This document shows, in pieces, positions 10,605 through 23,656 of a stretch of 64,000 nucleotides of DNA. The translations under genes and the position numbers were made by a program. Under the pieces are notes generated by a model, which was given only the letters and a program-made list of their open reading frames with translations, had not been told where the DNA came from and did not search any database. The stretch spans positions 144,857,247 to 144,921,246 of the forward strand of contig NC_081412.1 in NCBI RefSeq assembly GCF_030272615.1. Direction: 5' to 3'. The DNA is from Cryptomeria japonica. Taxonomy: Eukaryota; Streptophyta; Pinopsida; Cupressales; Cupressaceae. Position 1 is the stretch's first letter. Every line of letters begins with the position of its first letter.

Positions 10605-13062
10605 GCCATTGCACATTCAAGCCATGATCCATAAAGATGAAGTCAAATGTGTTCTGATAGATGAAGGTGCGGGGTTGAATATCTCTACTTATAGTTTGCT
10701 TACACAACTAGGATTTTCTTAAAATGTCATTGACCCGGTCAAGAAAATAACAATTAAAGCCTGTGATGAAGAAGAAAGGACCTCTAAAGGTCTAATATCA
10801 TTACCAATCAGGGTCGGACCTGTGGAAAGAGATGTCCTTTTCTAGGTACTTGATCTTCCTCTGTCATACAATATCTTACTGGGTAGGGCATGGATTCATG
10901 AAATGAAGGCGGTTCCATCAACATACCATCAATGCTTAAAATTTACTTATAACGGAGTTGAGGTTGGTATTCCTGCTGATACAAATGTCCCCTGTAATGC
11001 ATTGACAAAAGGTGCTGATACCTTTGTGCCTCATAATAGAGAAACCTCTACAAATGAAAGTTCAGAAGCCCTGATGAAAGACTTGGAAAAGAAATTGAAA
11101 ATTACCAATACTAGCATGGATGGATACAAGATAGAACCAATACTTTCATTAGTCTCTCTTCCTCCATCACCAAAACAATTGGGTAAACCATTAGAGGCTA
11201 TGAAAACACAGACTTCAACTCTGAATATCATATATGATGGTCTTTTTGTAAAATCTTCTACTTCCTTGGCAAATGAAATAGAAGAGGATGCTGTTCTAAA
11301 ATGGCTTTTTAAGGAAGATAGTGAAATCAAAGAAGTACACCATTGTGAGATTTCCTCAACACAATATGGTCCAGGCTACAAAATGATTCAACACATAGGA
11401 TATTTAGGTACACGTCCCCTGGGAAAACATCAAGAGGGTATTATTGAACCAATTTAGTTGCAAACAAAATCAACAAATGATAAGCCTGGACTGGGGTACA
11501 ATCCAAAAAAGACATCAGACTAAAAACATGCTTCTAAGTCTAAGTGGCAGAAAAGGATATCACCTTCAACATTATAGGAAACAAACACTCAACAAACTCA
11601 AGCAGAGTGTGTAAAAGAAAAAGAGGAATCAACAATAAAGAAAGAAGAAACAGTCAACACTCAAGCTTTGATGGTGTCAGCTACAACAATACAAGGAATT
11701 GAAGTCCTAGAGGATATAAGAGATGAAGTAGAAAGAATCAGAGAATTTTTTGCACCACTAAAAGTTCCAGTCACATACACTTGTAGGCAATAGGTAGACA
11801 ATCTAGAGATTGACTCAAATGAGTATGAATGGGGTCGAGACCACCTCTCAGATACATCCACTATAGAAACTCTAGAAGAGTCTAGCGGTATCATAGAAGA
11901 TACTCAAGAGCTGATGCACTTAAAGCTAGAAAATGAGATATGGGAAATCAGACTAAGAAGACAAGCAGACTATGAACAAGGGTTGGAGGAAGGAAGAATA
12001 CCAGAAAGTTTTTCATCTATTATATACCCCTCTAATAAAACAAAACAAATCAGATATAGCACTACACAGGAAGAATTGGAAGCTACAGAAGAAAACCTAG
12101 TCATCAGTCTAGAGGAAGCTAAATGGAGTAGACAACAGGGAATCACAGAAACATCAAGATCATATCAACAGGTGTGTCGAATACAAATGATAAATGAGCT
12201 AGATCTTGAAGGAACTTGCACCATTAAAGATGTTGGTGTTGATACCATACATATACTCACTAAATCACTTGAAGAAGACTCGAAAACTTCATTTGATGAC
12301 TCTAATGACTTTGACAACAGTCCCATTCTTGACAATATGTGTTCAACATCCAACTTTGAATCATTTGATGTAAATGATGAAAATCTGGCTATTGATCTTA
12401 TTGTTGTTGAACCACAGTACGAAGTCCAGTCTGGCATAGAGAATGACGCTACAAGTATGTCTATTGGATCAGGTCAACTAAATATTAATGTGGACTTTAA
12501 TAATCATATTCTGACTTTTCCTGGTCTCGAGACATATATGCAAGGTATCCTTCTGGAACTTGACTTTTCGATCTGTAGTTGTGATGACAATATCGTGAAC
12601 TCCCTCGAACCTATCCAAAATTTATCCTTAGTACATCCAGAACTAATTGACTATACTTTACAAGACCAGCCCATGAATATACCTACTTTTGTCAATGACT
12701 ACACACTAGCCTATTACCTAAATATAGTTGAGCCCATGTACTCTTCTACCAGTGAACAGAGTGAAAACATGACTAAAATAGATATCAAGTATCTTACTCG
12801 CAAAAATAAGAAAAATAAAAATAAAAGATCTAATGGAGAAAACCACATTGTGGCTCTGTCATAATCTAAAAAAGAGAAAATAAAGGATGAACATAAAGGT
12901 GAAAACCTCTTTGAGGCACCTAAAGGTGAGATACTTGATATACTACCAAGTCACTTCTAGGAAAGGTCTTCTATATTGATTGAGCCAACTCAGCCAGTGA
13001 ACATTGGGAGTCAAGAGACACCACACATCATTCATGTAGCTCAATCACTATCAACAACATAA
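10605..13062 (+). pseudogene. Tat protease and protease-RT linker (decayed)
   Basis: The aspartic protease region begins about 10620. The active-site-like stretch reads LIDEGAGLNISTYSLL near 10655-10700, and the C-terminal [13 protein letters not shown] is at about 10868-10905. It is followed by a long acidic, low-complexity linker (10903-12864, largely open for 184 and 316 codons). Linkers of this sort separate PR and RT in Tat elements. No other domain is recognised. Stops at about 10721, 10843 and 11455 and further breaks around 11520-11910 show it is dead. Confidence 0.7.
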
Positions 13063-14960
13063 TTGAAAGATTTCACTCATCTCTTTTTAGAAAAGAAGAT
13101 CAATTTTGCATGGACATACTCTGATATGCCAGGCCTGGATCCTGATCTTATCATGCATCATCTTTCTATCACACCAGGAGTTAAACTAGTCAAGCAAAAA
13201 CTCCATAAAATGCACCCTCACGTGGCACTACTAGTCAAAGCTGAGTTAGAAAATTGCTAAAAGATGGATTTATCAGAGCTATAGACTATGCAAAATGGAT
13301 TTCAAACATAGTACCTATGTCAAAGGCAGACAGATCTATTAGGGTTTGCATAGACTTTAGAGATCTCACCAAAGCTTATCCAAAGGATGACTTTCCATTG
13401 CCAAACATTGATATGATAGTCGATATGACTGTTGGGTATGAGATGTAGTCACTGATAGATGGATTCTCTGGTTATAATCAAATCAAAATAGCCCCTTGAG
13501 ATCAAGAAAAGACAAATTTCACCTATGCATGGGGAACCTTTTGCTGGAATGTCATGCCATTTGGACTGAAGAATGCAGGAGTAACTTATCAAAGAGTAGT
13601 AACAACTATATTTCATGACATGATGTATAAGAATATGGAAGATTATGTTGATGACACTTTAGTAAAGACTATGAAGAGATCCACGCATATTCAAGAGCTA
13701 GGCCCTATAATAGATAGAATGGAAAAATTCAAACTACGACTAAATCCAAAAAAATGTGCATTTAGAGTGACATCTGGTAAACTACTTGGCTACATTTTTT
13801 CAAAGAAGGGAATTGAGTTTGATCCTAAGAATATCCAAGATATAATGGAAATGCTACCTCCGAAGAACATCAGTCAAATGAGAAGTTTATAGTGACGTCT
13901 CCAATCAATCAGGCGCTTCATTTCTCAGCTGGCAGACAAACCTCAACCTTTCACAAAAGTATTAAGGAAAGGAGTGATATACAACTGGGATCGAGAATGT
14001 GAACAACACCTTCAAGAGATCAAAGATTACCTATCTAATCCACCAATACTGATGCCACCAATTTAGGGAAAACCACTGAATCATCATTAGGGGCACTTCT
14101 AGTACAACAGGATGAAAATAAAAAAGAGAGAGCTATATATTACATCAGCAGAACATTGGTGTCTTATGAAATGAACTACACTATAATAGAAAAAGCATTC
14201 TTGGCATTAGTCTTTACATCACAAAAATTGAGACATTATAAGTTGGCACATTCCATCAAGCTAGTAGCTAAGATTGACCCATTCAAGTATCTTCTCAACA
14301 AAGCAACACTCACTAGAAGATTGGCAAAATGGGTCATGGTTCTTATAGAGTTTGATATTGAATATGTGGAACACAAAGCCATCAAGGGACATGTAATTTC
14401 AGATCAACTCATTGAAGCTCCACTTGAAGACACTCAACCACTGCATATAGAGTTTCCAGATGAATCAATAATGCACCTTACTCAACAATCCTGGAAGATG
14501 TTCTTTGATGGATCTTTCACTCAAAATGGTTCTAGTGCTGGAATACTATTTATTAGTCCTCAAAAGTATTCAATCCCAAAGTCTTATAAGATTATGTTCC
14601 CTTTCACAAACAACATTGTAGAGTATGAAGCTCTAGTAAATGAGATCAAGCTAGATATTGAATGGAAGGTTCTAGAGCTACATATCTATGGAGATTCTCA
14701 ACTAATTATCAATCAAATCAATAATACATATCAGAATCAAGATGAGAAATTGATGCCTTATAAGAGAATGGTTGATGATCTTAAGAAGTATTTTACTTTT
14801 GTATCATTCCAGTAGATTCCCAGATCAACAAACAGAGCAACAGATGCTATGGCCACCTTGGCGTTTATACCTAAGTTACAAGAATCTAATTTTTGCTTTG
14901 AATTCTTGGTGGAAGAGTTACATTACCCTACCTATGATTCTCCTGAGTCCCAAATAGTCT
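13063..14960 (+). pseudogene. Tat reverse transcriptase plus two RNase H domains (decayed)
   Basis: RT runs 13063-13890: PGVKLVKQKLHKM, then IRVCIDFRDLTKAYPKDDFPLPN, MPFGLKNAGVTYQR and the catalytic box YVDD near 13650. A first RNase H (ISRTLVSYEMNYTIIEKA..) spans about 14090-14450. A second (MFFDGSFTQNGSSAGILF.., NNIVEYEAL.., IYGDSQLIINQIN) spans about 14500-14830. Two RNase H domains in series are the hallmark of the Tat lineage and are my main reason for that assignment. The frame is broken by a frameshift near 13255, stops at 13446, 13497 and 13890, and others. Confidence 0.9.
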
Positions 14961-16241
14961 GTTCTATTATTGGACATGACTCATCTTGATATAACCACAT
15001 TTACTCTTATCTACATGACCAAATTATCCCAGAAAATCTTACCCGTAATGAGAAAAGGAACTTAACCTGAAATAATTCACGGTAAGTCATCATTGCTAAT
15101 GATTTGTTTAGGCAAAGTTTGGATGGTACATTACTTAGGTGTGTAGAAATTGAAGAGTCTAAATGTGCATTATCAAAAGTCCATGAAGGTATTTGTGGAT
15201 CTCATTTGAATGGTCTTACTTTAGCTTGGAAATTACTAAGGGTAGGCTACTACTAGCCAGACATGGAGAAGGACGCTATAAAGTTTTCTAAAACTTGTGA
15301 AAAATGTCAGCTACATGGAAATCTCATACATGCTCCAGCAAGGGATCTCATACCCTTCATCACACATTGGCCTTTTCAAGAATGGGCCTTTGATCTCATT
15401 GGTTAGATCTATCCTGCATCATCTAACGGACACAAGTTTATCATAACTACCACTGAGGTCTTCACTAAGTGGGTAGAAGTGGTTTTTCTCATCAAAGCAA
15501 CCAGTAAACAAGTAGCTCTATTCATTCTAAATCATATCATTTGCAGGTATGGGATACCTTCATCCATCATGACTGACAATGGAGGACAATTCAAGAATAA
15601 AGATCTAGATGAGCTCTGTGAGAAATTCAAAATTAGACAACATGGTCATTTGTATATTACCCTCAATGTAATGGACAATCTAAGGCATCTAACAAAAACC
15701 TGTTGACTATCTTACATAGAACAATAAACAAATCTGGGAAGGATTGGCATGTTCAGCTCAATCCTACATTATGGGCTTACAGAACAAGTATTAGAACACC
15801 TACTAGGGCTACACCTTTCTCTTTGGTGTATGGGTCTGATGCAATATTACCTATTGAAGTAGAAATACCATCTCTAAGAGTTTCTTTGCAAGGTCTTGTT
15901 ACTGATGAAGACTATAGAATATCTAGATTGCAAGAACTTGAATTGTTGGATGAACGTCGACAAGTGGTTTTTGATCATCTTAGAGTATATCAAAAGAGAA
16001 TGTCTAGAGGATATAACAAGAAGGTTCAACAAAGAGAATTTTAGGTTGGTGACCTAGTTTTGAGAGAAAATCCTAAAAATCAATAGTTTCAAGACAACAA
16101 AGGGAAGTTTGAACCCAACTGGCCGGGTCCCTACATCATCACTACAATATTTGGCTCTGGTGGCTATCAGCTCTCAACATCGGAAGGAGAACAACTCCGT
16201 CAACCGATTAACACTATCCATTTGAAGAAATTCTTCACTTA
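14961..16241 (+). pseudogene. Tat integrase (decayed)
   Basis: The N-terminal HHCC zinc-binding region is visible at about 15178-15310 (HEGICGSH .. CEKCQ). The first catalytic Asp is in AFDLIG near 15388 and the second in MTDNGGQF near 15570. The region expected to hold the catalytic Glu reads QSKASNKN near 15675-15700, so the Glu codon now appears to be Lys. A frameshift lies in the same stretch. C-terminal residues VYGSDAILPIEVEIPS, VGDLVLREN and WPGPYIITTI complete the family pattern, ending at the TAG at 16239-16241. Confidence 0.88.
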
Positions 16242-17043
16242 GAATTCTCTACTCCAACAATTTGTACAGCTGAAAAATATCCTGAAATTTTTTTAAAAAA
16301 ATCATAAGAAGTCCTGAAAAAGAAAAATTAAAAAAAAAGGGTCATTGCGGACAAGATAATTAATATTGCACATGAAAAGAAAGCAACTTTAATTTGCCTA
16401 TTATATTTTTTATGCTTAGTGATGAAACTTAAGCATTTTAAATCCAGTGATTAGGTTTAGGTTGCATCTCATTTTGCATTTCATTATGTATTTTGTGAAT
16501 TTAGAGTGATTTTGGTATAGTAATAATATCTTTTAATTCTAAATGAGAGTTGGATGCATCATCATTTCTTAGCTAAGCAGTCTCTTTTTCATCATTTCTC
16601 CGATCAAGTACTTGTGTATTGAGATGTTAGCTGCATACATAAGCTTCTTATATAGATTCATACATTTCATTATCACTCATTCACATTCATCTTATTGCAT
16701 AGAGAATTTTTTTTTTGCATTGCTCATTACTCATTTTCATCATTTATTTGCATATGAAAAGAAACAAAAACAAACATTCATATTCATTTGCATTACATAC
16801 ATCCATGCTAAATAAGAAATGCATACATATAGAATAAAGCATATAGAAAGCATCTCAAAAACAAATCAACACAAGTACAATGAAGTCAAATCAGATCTCG
16901 TATATATATATATATATCGTATAAAGTCTCAGAGTACAAAATGATGTCAACTGACATCTACAAAATCCCATTGGAGCAAGAATCGTATAGGCTAAAAAAA
17001 ATGGGTGTGTCTATAAAAAATCTCAGAGCTACAAAAAGAATAT
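16242..17043 (+). other. Tat post-pol untranslated region
   Basis: Non-coding, A+T-rich. Bases 16335-16895 align with 352-920 of copy 1, and from about 16895 the copies diverge where the PMD cassette begins. A short (TA)n run sits at 16899-16917. No gene is seen. Confidence 0.75.
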
Positions 17044-17767
17044 CTAGCTCTCAGCCTCTCCCTCATTGCTTGGTGGAGGAGGTGGAGCCTGCTGACTAGG
17101 ATTTTGATGAGGTGCCCGAACTCACTTTGACTGTGCCATGTATTGCGAGTACGGTACAACCTACTATGCTAATGGAACTATTGTGTTGTAAGCTACAACA
17201 TAGTAGGTTGCCCGACTAGTCTAATGAAGAACCTCTTGTCACAAAGAGTCTCACTTTGCTCTTGCCTCTACTAACTGACGGTCTCGCTTCGCCAGCTGAG
17301 TCTGTGATACTATCAACTGTGACTGTAACCTCGCTAGGTGTGCTCTCATCGACTACGTTGTGTCGACCCTATTATCACTATTTAAAAAATGGGTATTCTT
17401 GTCCCATAATTGGCTAAGTCTATGAAAATTTTGAGTATGGTATGGCCTTGTTACCTCTAATTGCTTTAAGATCCAAAGAGGGTTTAGGGTTTAAGTCTTA
17501 ATCACTCTAGTGTCTGAGAAAAACCCTCTCTTTCTAATTTTGTGTTACTTTATTCACTTAAAGAAGGGTCCATTCATCATGAGAAGTGTCCTCCTCCTTC
17601 TTATTTCTTCCTAGGCGGGTCTAGCAGTGCATAATTTTTCTAAGTCTTTCCTAAGGTTTTAATTTTTAATTGGGCTCCTAACCAGTAAGTAGATTCCTTT
17701 TAATCTAAAGGCTACCATTTGCGAAGTGGCAAAAGGTGGAAGTGGGTCCAGCATCTAGGTTTTCACT

Positions 17768-18765
17768 AAAGATAAAAACCGATCAAGTTCTATTTGATCA
17801 GACGACCCGCATAGTTTTGCAAGATAAAGGTGATTGAGATTTAAGCTTCGCGAAATGGAGAAAAGGAAATTAGCTCCAGCATCCAGGCAAAGACTATGGT
17901 AAAGACCGATCAAGTTCCTTTTGATTAGACAGCTCACGCGGTTTCACTGGGTGAAGGTGCGCGGGTTTTAGGCTTCACGAAGTGGCAAAAAGGAAAATGG
18001 ATCCACGAGGCAGTAAAAACTGAAGGTAAATACCAATCAAGTTCCTTTTGATCGGACGGTTGACGCTATTTCGCAGCCCTAAAATGCTTGAGATTTAACC
18101 TTCGCAAAGTAATGAAGTGACATGGCAGACACTTGGTGGATGTCATGGCAGAATAGATGGATTAGACCATTGATGAAAAGACAAGTTGTCAGATGCACAT
18201 GGTAGTCCTGAAGTGGATCCCGTGGAAGTTTTTTGACAAGTGAGTGATTGACACATTGGTTTCCTTTACCAATCGGTTTCCAAGTTGGATGGTGCTGAGT
18301 CAAAGGGCCCACTACTACTGGTTAAGTTTGTTAAAAGGTGGGTATCTCAAAGAGGATCCTATAGTGGGCACTATTTCGCAGTCCAAAGATGCAAGGTAAT
18401 TACCGTTCAGGAAACAGGGAAAACCGCTAGCCTTAAACGCTTGGGGCATGGTTAGTGGGGTTAGCCACCTGGCACAAGATGAGATAAAGACTGATTAAGT
18501 TCCTTTTGATCAGATGGCCCACATGGTTTTGCTGGGTGAATGTGCATGATGTTTAGCTTTTGCGAAAGGGTAAAAGACATCTAAGCCCGTCACCGGATGA
18601 AGAATAGTCAATAAAGTAAAATCCATGCAAGTTTTGCTGGATCTAATGGTTAGCATGATTTTGCTTGATGAAGAAGCATGGATTTTAGGCTTTGTGAAAT
18701 GGCGAAACAAGAAAGTCATAGAAACACAGACATTTTGTGATCCGTTGGAGCGAAATTTTGAATTC
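17768..18765 (+). repeat. Degenerate tandem array of about 125-bp hairpin-bearing units
   Basis: Five diverged units begin near 17768, 17905, 18029, 18488 and 18613. Each has GATCAAGTTCCTTTTGATC-like sequence (GATCAA and TTGATC are complementary), then TTTTGC..GGTGAAGGTGC and TTTAGGCTTCGCGAAGTGGCAAAA. The first three are almost head to tail, then a gap of about 340 bp, then two more. Non-coding. The ORF overlapping 18625-18963 is taken as chance. Confidence 0.75.
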
Positions 18766-19040
18766 ATTCATGAATTCAATTCTGAGGTGATGGCCAAAGC
18801 ATGTGGTGTTAATGTCACAGTTAAGAACCAGATTGTCGTGTATACACTCACATCAATTGAATGTAGGCATCATTTTGAAGAGTTGTTATGGAAAAGCTGG
18901 TGCAGAGCAGAGTTCTTCAGGCCGAAAATAGGTTTTCTTATATCTTGCTTACCAGTTACTTGAAAGTTTGATTGAATTGTGGTTTTGTTCTGTTAAATAA
19001 TTGCTGTCATTAGTAATTAAATTAGTTGCATATCATTGAG

Positions 19041-22000
19041 ATGGCACCCAAAAGGGACTTCACAGGGAAAGTTAATTACCAAGATAGAGAAATTTATGAT
19101 GATTTCCTAGAACAGTTGTCTATGTCCACAAATGTAGCAGCTAAGGTTAAAGAATTAGTGCCCAAGGCTCCTTGCTTGAGAATAGGAGAAGGATTGTATG
19201 ACAAAGGTAATTGGCTGAGAGACCCATAGATAGGGTTATCTAGTTTGGGTTTATTCAAGGTTGGATTTCGTATGAGACACTCCCCAGCCCCAATGAACAG
19301 TATTTGGGAGTTGGATGTAGGTAAATTGGTGGTCCCTGGAGTGTTCATGGATGTGGATCTCCTAACTCAGATTGCACACAACTATGACCCTATTACCAAA
19401 AGTGTTATGGATATAAATGGAAAAACCCTAATTAAAATAAATGATGATGAGTTTAGAAATATATTTGGACTCAATGAGGTGTCCAATTATTTGGAGCCCA
19501 TTAATTTTAAATCATTGGCTTAGGTCTATAATACACAGAGGAATCATCTTAGAAATGGGCCTCTTAAAGAGTTCTTTGTTAAAATAGGTGGATTGACTGT
19601 TGTAGGACCTAATACCATGGAGCCTTTCTCCTTAAATTTGTTCACTCTTAGAGCTAAAGGATTATACTGGTCACTCTGCCATATTTTTGGAGAGGATGCT
19701 AAAGTGAACATGCCAACTCATTACATGTTAATGATAGCTCAAATTTTAAATCCTTCTCTAGCAGTCACATTTGATTATGCCCCCTATATTACTAATGTTA
19801 TCCATAAAGGCTTGATAGGGATAAAGAATGGTAAGGTGGATAGGCCTTTTGGATGGTACTCCCTTCTCATGCATCAATTTCTATTCAAGGGTGGTGACTA
19901 CTTTTCCAATGAAATGGATCTGGTGAAAGAAAAGGATGGGGAGAAAATGCCAGTTCAATTATGTAGCACAATGCTGTCATGGGATAGGGAAGATGCTAGC
20001 TACCTAAAGTTTGATAAGTGCTTTGCATCCAAGATCAAAATTCTTTTATTCTCAGAGAATCAAAGGGTCCCTAAAGCCCTTTTGGAGTTTTTTAGGCCAA
20101 AGGAGTTTGCTAAAGAAATCAAAACTGTCCACAATTGGGGTGAGATGTACTTGTACCCTATTTCCACAGTTTTTAGAGTGTATGGTTTCAGAGGCACTCC
20201 ATTTTTGTTTCCATATCAGGTCCCACTAAAAGTAGGAATTGCAAGAGTCCTCAGGCAAATTGGGAATGTACATGAGGCAGAGCTATCTAATAGAGGAAAA
20301 GGGACCATTTTTCCTACAGTAACAATAGCACATTAGTTTGTGATTACTAAAGGTGGGTGGAAGTGTTTTGAGGAGTTCTTTCAACCATACCGGCTATCCA
20401 CCGCAATGTCAAGGTTTTTTGACCCTGAAGACTTCTTTAATAGTATGTTTAGGAAGAGGGCAGTATGCAAAGGCAGACCTCACCAATTCCAATTCCCTGA
20501 AGACCTCATCATAAATGGGTTTGATTTGGATGAGCAGGAGCTAAGGAAAGAAAAATGGGTGGCCTACAAGAAGGCTCTAGATTTTGTACACCAATTTGAC
20601 ACTAGCTATGACCCTTTGTCCAGTTTTCACCCCCTTGAGGAAATAGAAAAATTCCTAATTCTTTTCTTTGAAGATGTAATGCAAACATTGAAGGAGAAGA
20701 GGGAAGCAGTGATTGAAAACAACCCTAAGAAGGCAAGACTAGTTTTAGCTAGGTCTACATCTGCTAAAGCAATCCCTCCTGGTGACTATGTATTGCATAG
20801 AAAATCCAAGTATAGTGTGTTGGTGCCAACAATAGGGGAACCTTCTACTTAAAAAGGGAAGAGGAAAGTACAAGATGTCATTGACATTCTGGAATCCCCA
20901 AAGAAGAAAAGAGTGGGAAAGGAAGTGCAATCTAATGAGCCCTTGTATTCCCCATCTCAATCCCCTATTCATATAGGATATGAGTAGGTAGTAGCTGAGA
21001 AATTATTATAGTCAGGGAGTCTTGGGGAGATTGCCTATACATATGATGAAGAGGAGGATGGAATGCCTAAAGAGCTAGAAGATGCTGAGATGGACATAAC
21101 CACCAATAAGTTCAAAGACCAAGAACTGGATCCTGCCATTAAATAGGCCAATGAGGAATTCTTAGCTAATAGAAACTTTGTTACCTCAGGAGATTTCATG
21201 AAATTTGTGTGGAAGTAGAATATTGATAAGTTTAATGCTAGGTGTGAGAAGAGGAAGAGTGAGCAGCCCCACAAGGATGCAGTTGTGGTGGAGGAAGAAA
21301 TAAAGCAAGAAATGGTCATTGAGTTTAAGACCATCACTCCTAAGCAAGGAAGAGAAATGGTAGAAAAGGCTGGTGTACTCATCCTCCCTAAATGGGATAT
21401 AGAAGATGCCTTGGTTCTAGAGGCAGTCAGGAAAGAGACCAAGCCTATGGAAGGAGTAACCTTCAGCAAGGATGATGCTGCCCTGGTCATGTGGTCTCTA
21501 AAAAGAGATGAAAATAGAAAGAGAAAGGATACACAAGAGTCCAACTACCTTGGAGGCATAATAGTAAAGAGGGTACAAAATACTGGAGTGGTGGAAGCTG
21601 CTAGTATAGTCTTAAAGACTACAAAATTCAGTTTTATGGTGGCAGAGAAAGAAGAAATGGAAAAGGCAGTTCTCCAAACTAAGCTAGAGACAGTCTTGAA
21701 AGCCTACAATGAGGCCAAAGGAGAGGTAATGAGTCGAGATAGCATTATTGCTAATTTGAAAAGCCAATTGGCAGGACAATACCATCGAGGTGAGTCCTCA
21801 ACATTGATGATTTCTTCTTCTCCTGCACAGCCTCCATCTACTAGCCCTATCATTGAATTCCCACCTTCTCCTACACCTTCTAGTTCCCAATTAGTTGAGA
21901 TCACTCCTTAGAAGTTGGAAAAGCTAAAACAGGCTCAAAACCTATTTGCAAATAAATATGAAGAGAGAGTGAGGGCCATAATTTTGAGTTTTGTTGACAC

Positions 22001-22705
22001 TATAGGATAATCAAATATGAGCTAAAATAGGCTCAAAACCTATTTGCAAATAAATATGAAGAGAGAGTGAGGGCCACAATTTTGATTTTTGCTGACACTG
22101 TAGGATAATCAAATATGAGTAAAGTTTTGGATATGTAGAATGAGCTCAATGAAGACAAGGTTGTTCTAATGCCTATTTTGGAGAAGTGGAAGCCTAGGGA
22201 GGAGGACCTAGAACTTATATGTGCATCTTATGATGAGGTAGGGGCTGACCCCATTATCAAATCCACTTGTGACATGACAAAGGATCTAGAAAAGTTAGTA
22301 GAAGGAGTAGATAATGTAGAGAGGAAGATCAAATTGTATAAGAAAGAGTACACTGAGCAAGTATTTGAATTATTCCCAAAGGATTTTGCCAATCCAACTC
22401 AATTGAAGGACAAACAAATATGGCTTAATGAATTAGGAGCCAACTTATCATTAAGGATAAAGGGAATCATTAATACAGATGATACTTCCCTATTTATTAG
22501 AATGATTGAGGAGATAGAGAAAATTAAATCACACTATGGTTTCTTAAATTTAGAGGTCAATAAAATGAGGAACTCTTGGAAGAGATTAGCCAAGACAAAA
22601 GGGAAAGTTTTTAACTTCCCATGGCTTGTTGATAACTTGTACCAGGAGTGGACAAGAAAGTATGTTGTGCTGGATGCAGAGGTTCAAGAAGAAGCTACAG
22701 AATGA
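19041..22705 (+). pseudogene. Large ORF of unknown function (about 1,220 codons, decayed)
   Basis: Starts at the ATG at 19041 (MAPKRDFTGKVNY..). One frame continues through stops at 19227, 19521, 20334, 20850, 20982, 21009, 21144, 21216 and 21909. It then shifts by two bases exactly where a 98-bp tandem duplication occurs, and continues to 22705. Visible parts are an N-terminal globular half rich in aromatic residues (FGLNEVSNYLEP, LRAKGLYWSLCHIFGEDA, FRPKEFAKEIKTVHNWGEM, RVYGFRGTPFLFPYQVPLKVG), a basic stretch (KGKRKV..PKKKRVGKE), an acidic region, a Ser/Pro-rich linker (SSPAQPPSTSP), and a helical Lys/Glu-rich C-terminus. No RT, protease, integrase, zinc knuckle or known transposase motif. 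Function not recognised; it could be a structural protein like gag or a captured host gene. Confidence 0.7.
21923..22118 (+). repeat. 98-bp tandem duplication inside the large ORF
   Basis: Two copies starting GCTAAAA.AGGCTCAAAACC at 21923 and 22021 differ at only a few bases. As 98 is not a multiple of three, it shifts the frame by two. This explains why the ORF continues in another frame after 22120. Confidence 0.9.
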
Positions 22706-23656
22706 CAACCATGGGAAAGGGGCCATTAGAAAGTGGAAAAGATTTGCTAATTCTTGTTCAAACAAGAGGTTTGTTGTAACAAACCTTTTGAAAGGGTCGG
22801 AAGCTTGTATGCATCCATACTATTATAAATGGATACCAGGACTAGTTAAAAAGTGATCGCAAGAATTTGTAAAGAAACTTTGCAAAAATTTAACTGGGTT
22901 TTTTCTAAGTTTACAGAGAATATTCTGAGTTTTGTAAGATTTTTTCAAAATGAATATCAATATACAGACCATAAACTTTCGAGCCTAGAATTTGTGTTGT
23001 CTTCTAGTGTGCTTTCAATAATTTACTGGTTTCATTTGGGTAATCTAGGGTTATTCAATTGAATGTGGATTGTAATGCAGACTTTTATAGATATGTTTCT
23101 TAGCTTTCTTCTTTAGGAGGGGAATTAAATATGCAAGGAATATCTCTGTCAGTATGTTATTTTGTTGGAGACTATGAATCTGATGAACATTGTCTAGTCT
23201 AAGAAGGAAAGACTCTTATATATGTCAAGCATGTATGGGGTTGATAGAAGCTGAAGTGATGATATGTATGGAGATATTTGATTGTGAGATCATTGTTTAA
23301 TTTAGATGGCTCTGTGGCCTGGATAAGGCACTGGTATCAATTGTAGTTCTCTTTCTACATTTCTTGAAGATCAATACTGAACATGAGCATAAAATTTCTT
23401 TTATTATTTCAGTTTGTGTTTGAGGCAATAAGATTCACTGGTTTTGGACTGGTTTACTGTGGATCTATTTTAAAAGTGTGAAATTATTCACAAAAGGTAT
23501 ACCCACCTAAACTTTGGATAAGTTCAAAGTGTAGAAGGTTCTTGAAACCTTGTCATATGTTGCTTTGAGGTTTTTTTCTTTGATCTCTTTATTTATAGAC
23601 AAAGTTATTATATTTCTTATAAGGGATAAGAGGGGAATCAAAATTTGAGAACAACA
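22706..23656 (+). other. Non-coding tail of the 6.3-kb element
   Basis: A+T-rich sequence without a recognisable gene; small ORFs at 22626-22856 and 22853-23062 look like chance. I could not find a copy of the element's left end here, which is why an LTR pair is not claimed. Confidence 0.5.

Larger units (their letters stand above)
17370..23656 (+). mobile_element. Unclassified 6.3-kb element inserted in the PMD gene
   Basis: Both ends are fixed by a perfect 5-bp duplication GACCC (17365-17369 and 23657-23661). Removing the element and one copy of the duplication restores PMD frame continuity, which is strong evidence for a real insertion. The left end reads TATTATCAC; the right end reads ..GAACAACA. 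With one decayed base the ends would be TG..CA. I see no LTR pair by eye and no RT, integrase or transposase. Contents in order: A+T-rich left part, hairpin tandem repeats (17768-18765), a decayed ORF of about 1,220 codons (19041-22705), and a non-coding tail of about 950 bp (22706-23656). Candidate classes are a non-autonomous LTR element with diverged LTRs, a giant ORF-bearing solo LTR, or a DNA element with a 5-bp duplication. Confidence 0.7.

Noticed and set aside
18625-18963. 112-codon ORF upstream of the large unknown ORF
   Set aside because: Its start lies inside the non-coding hairpin repeats and its frame is not continued; best taken as leader sequence.
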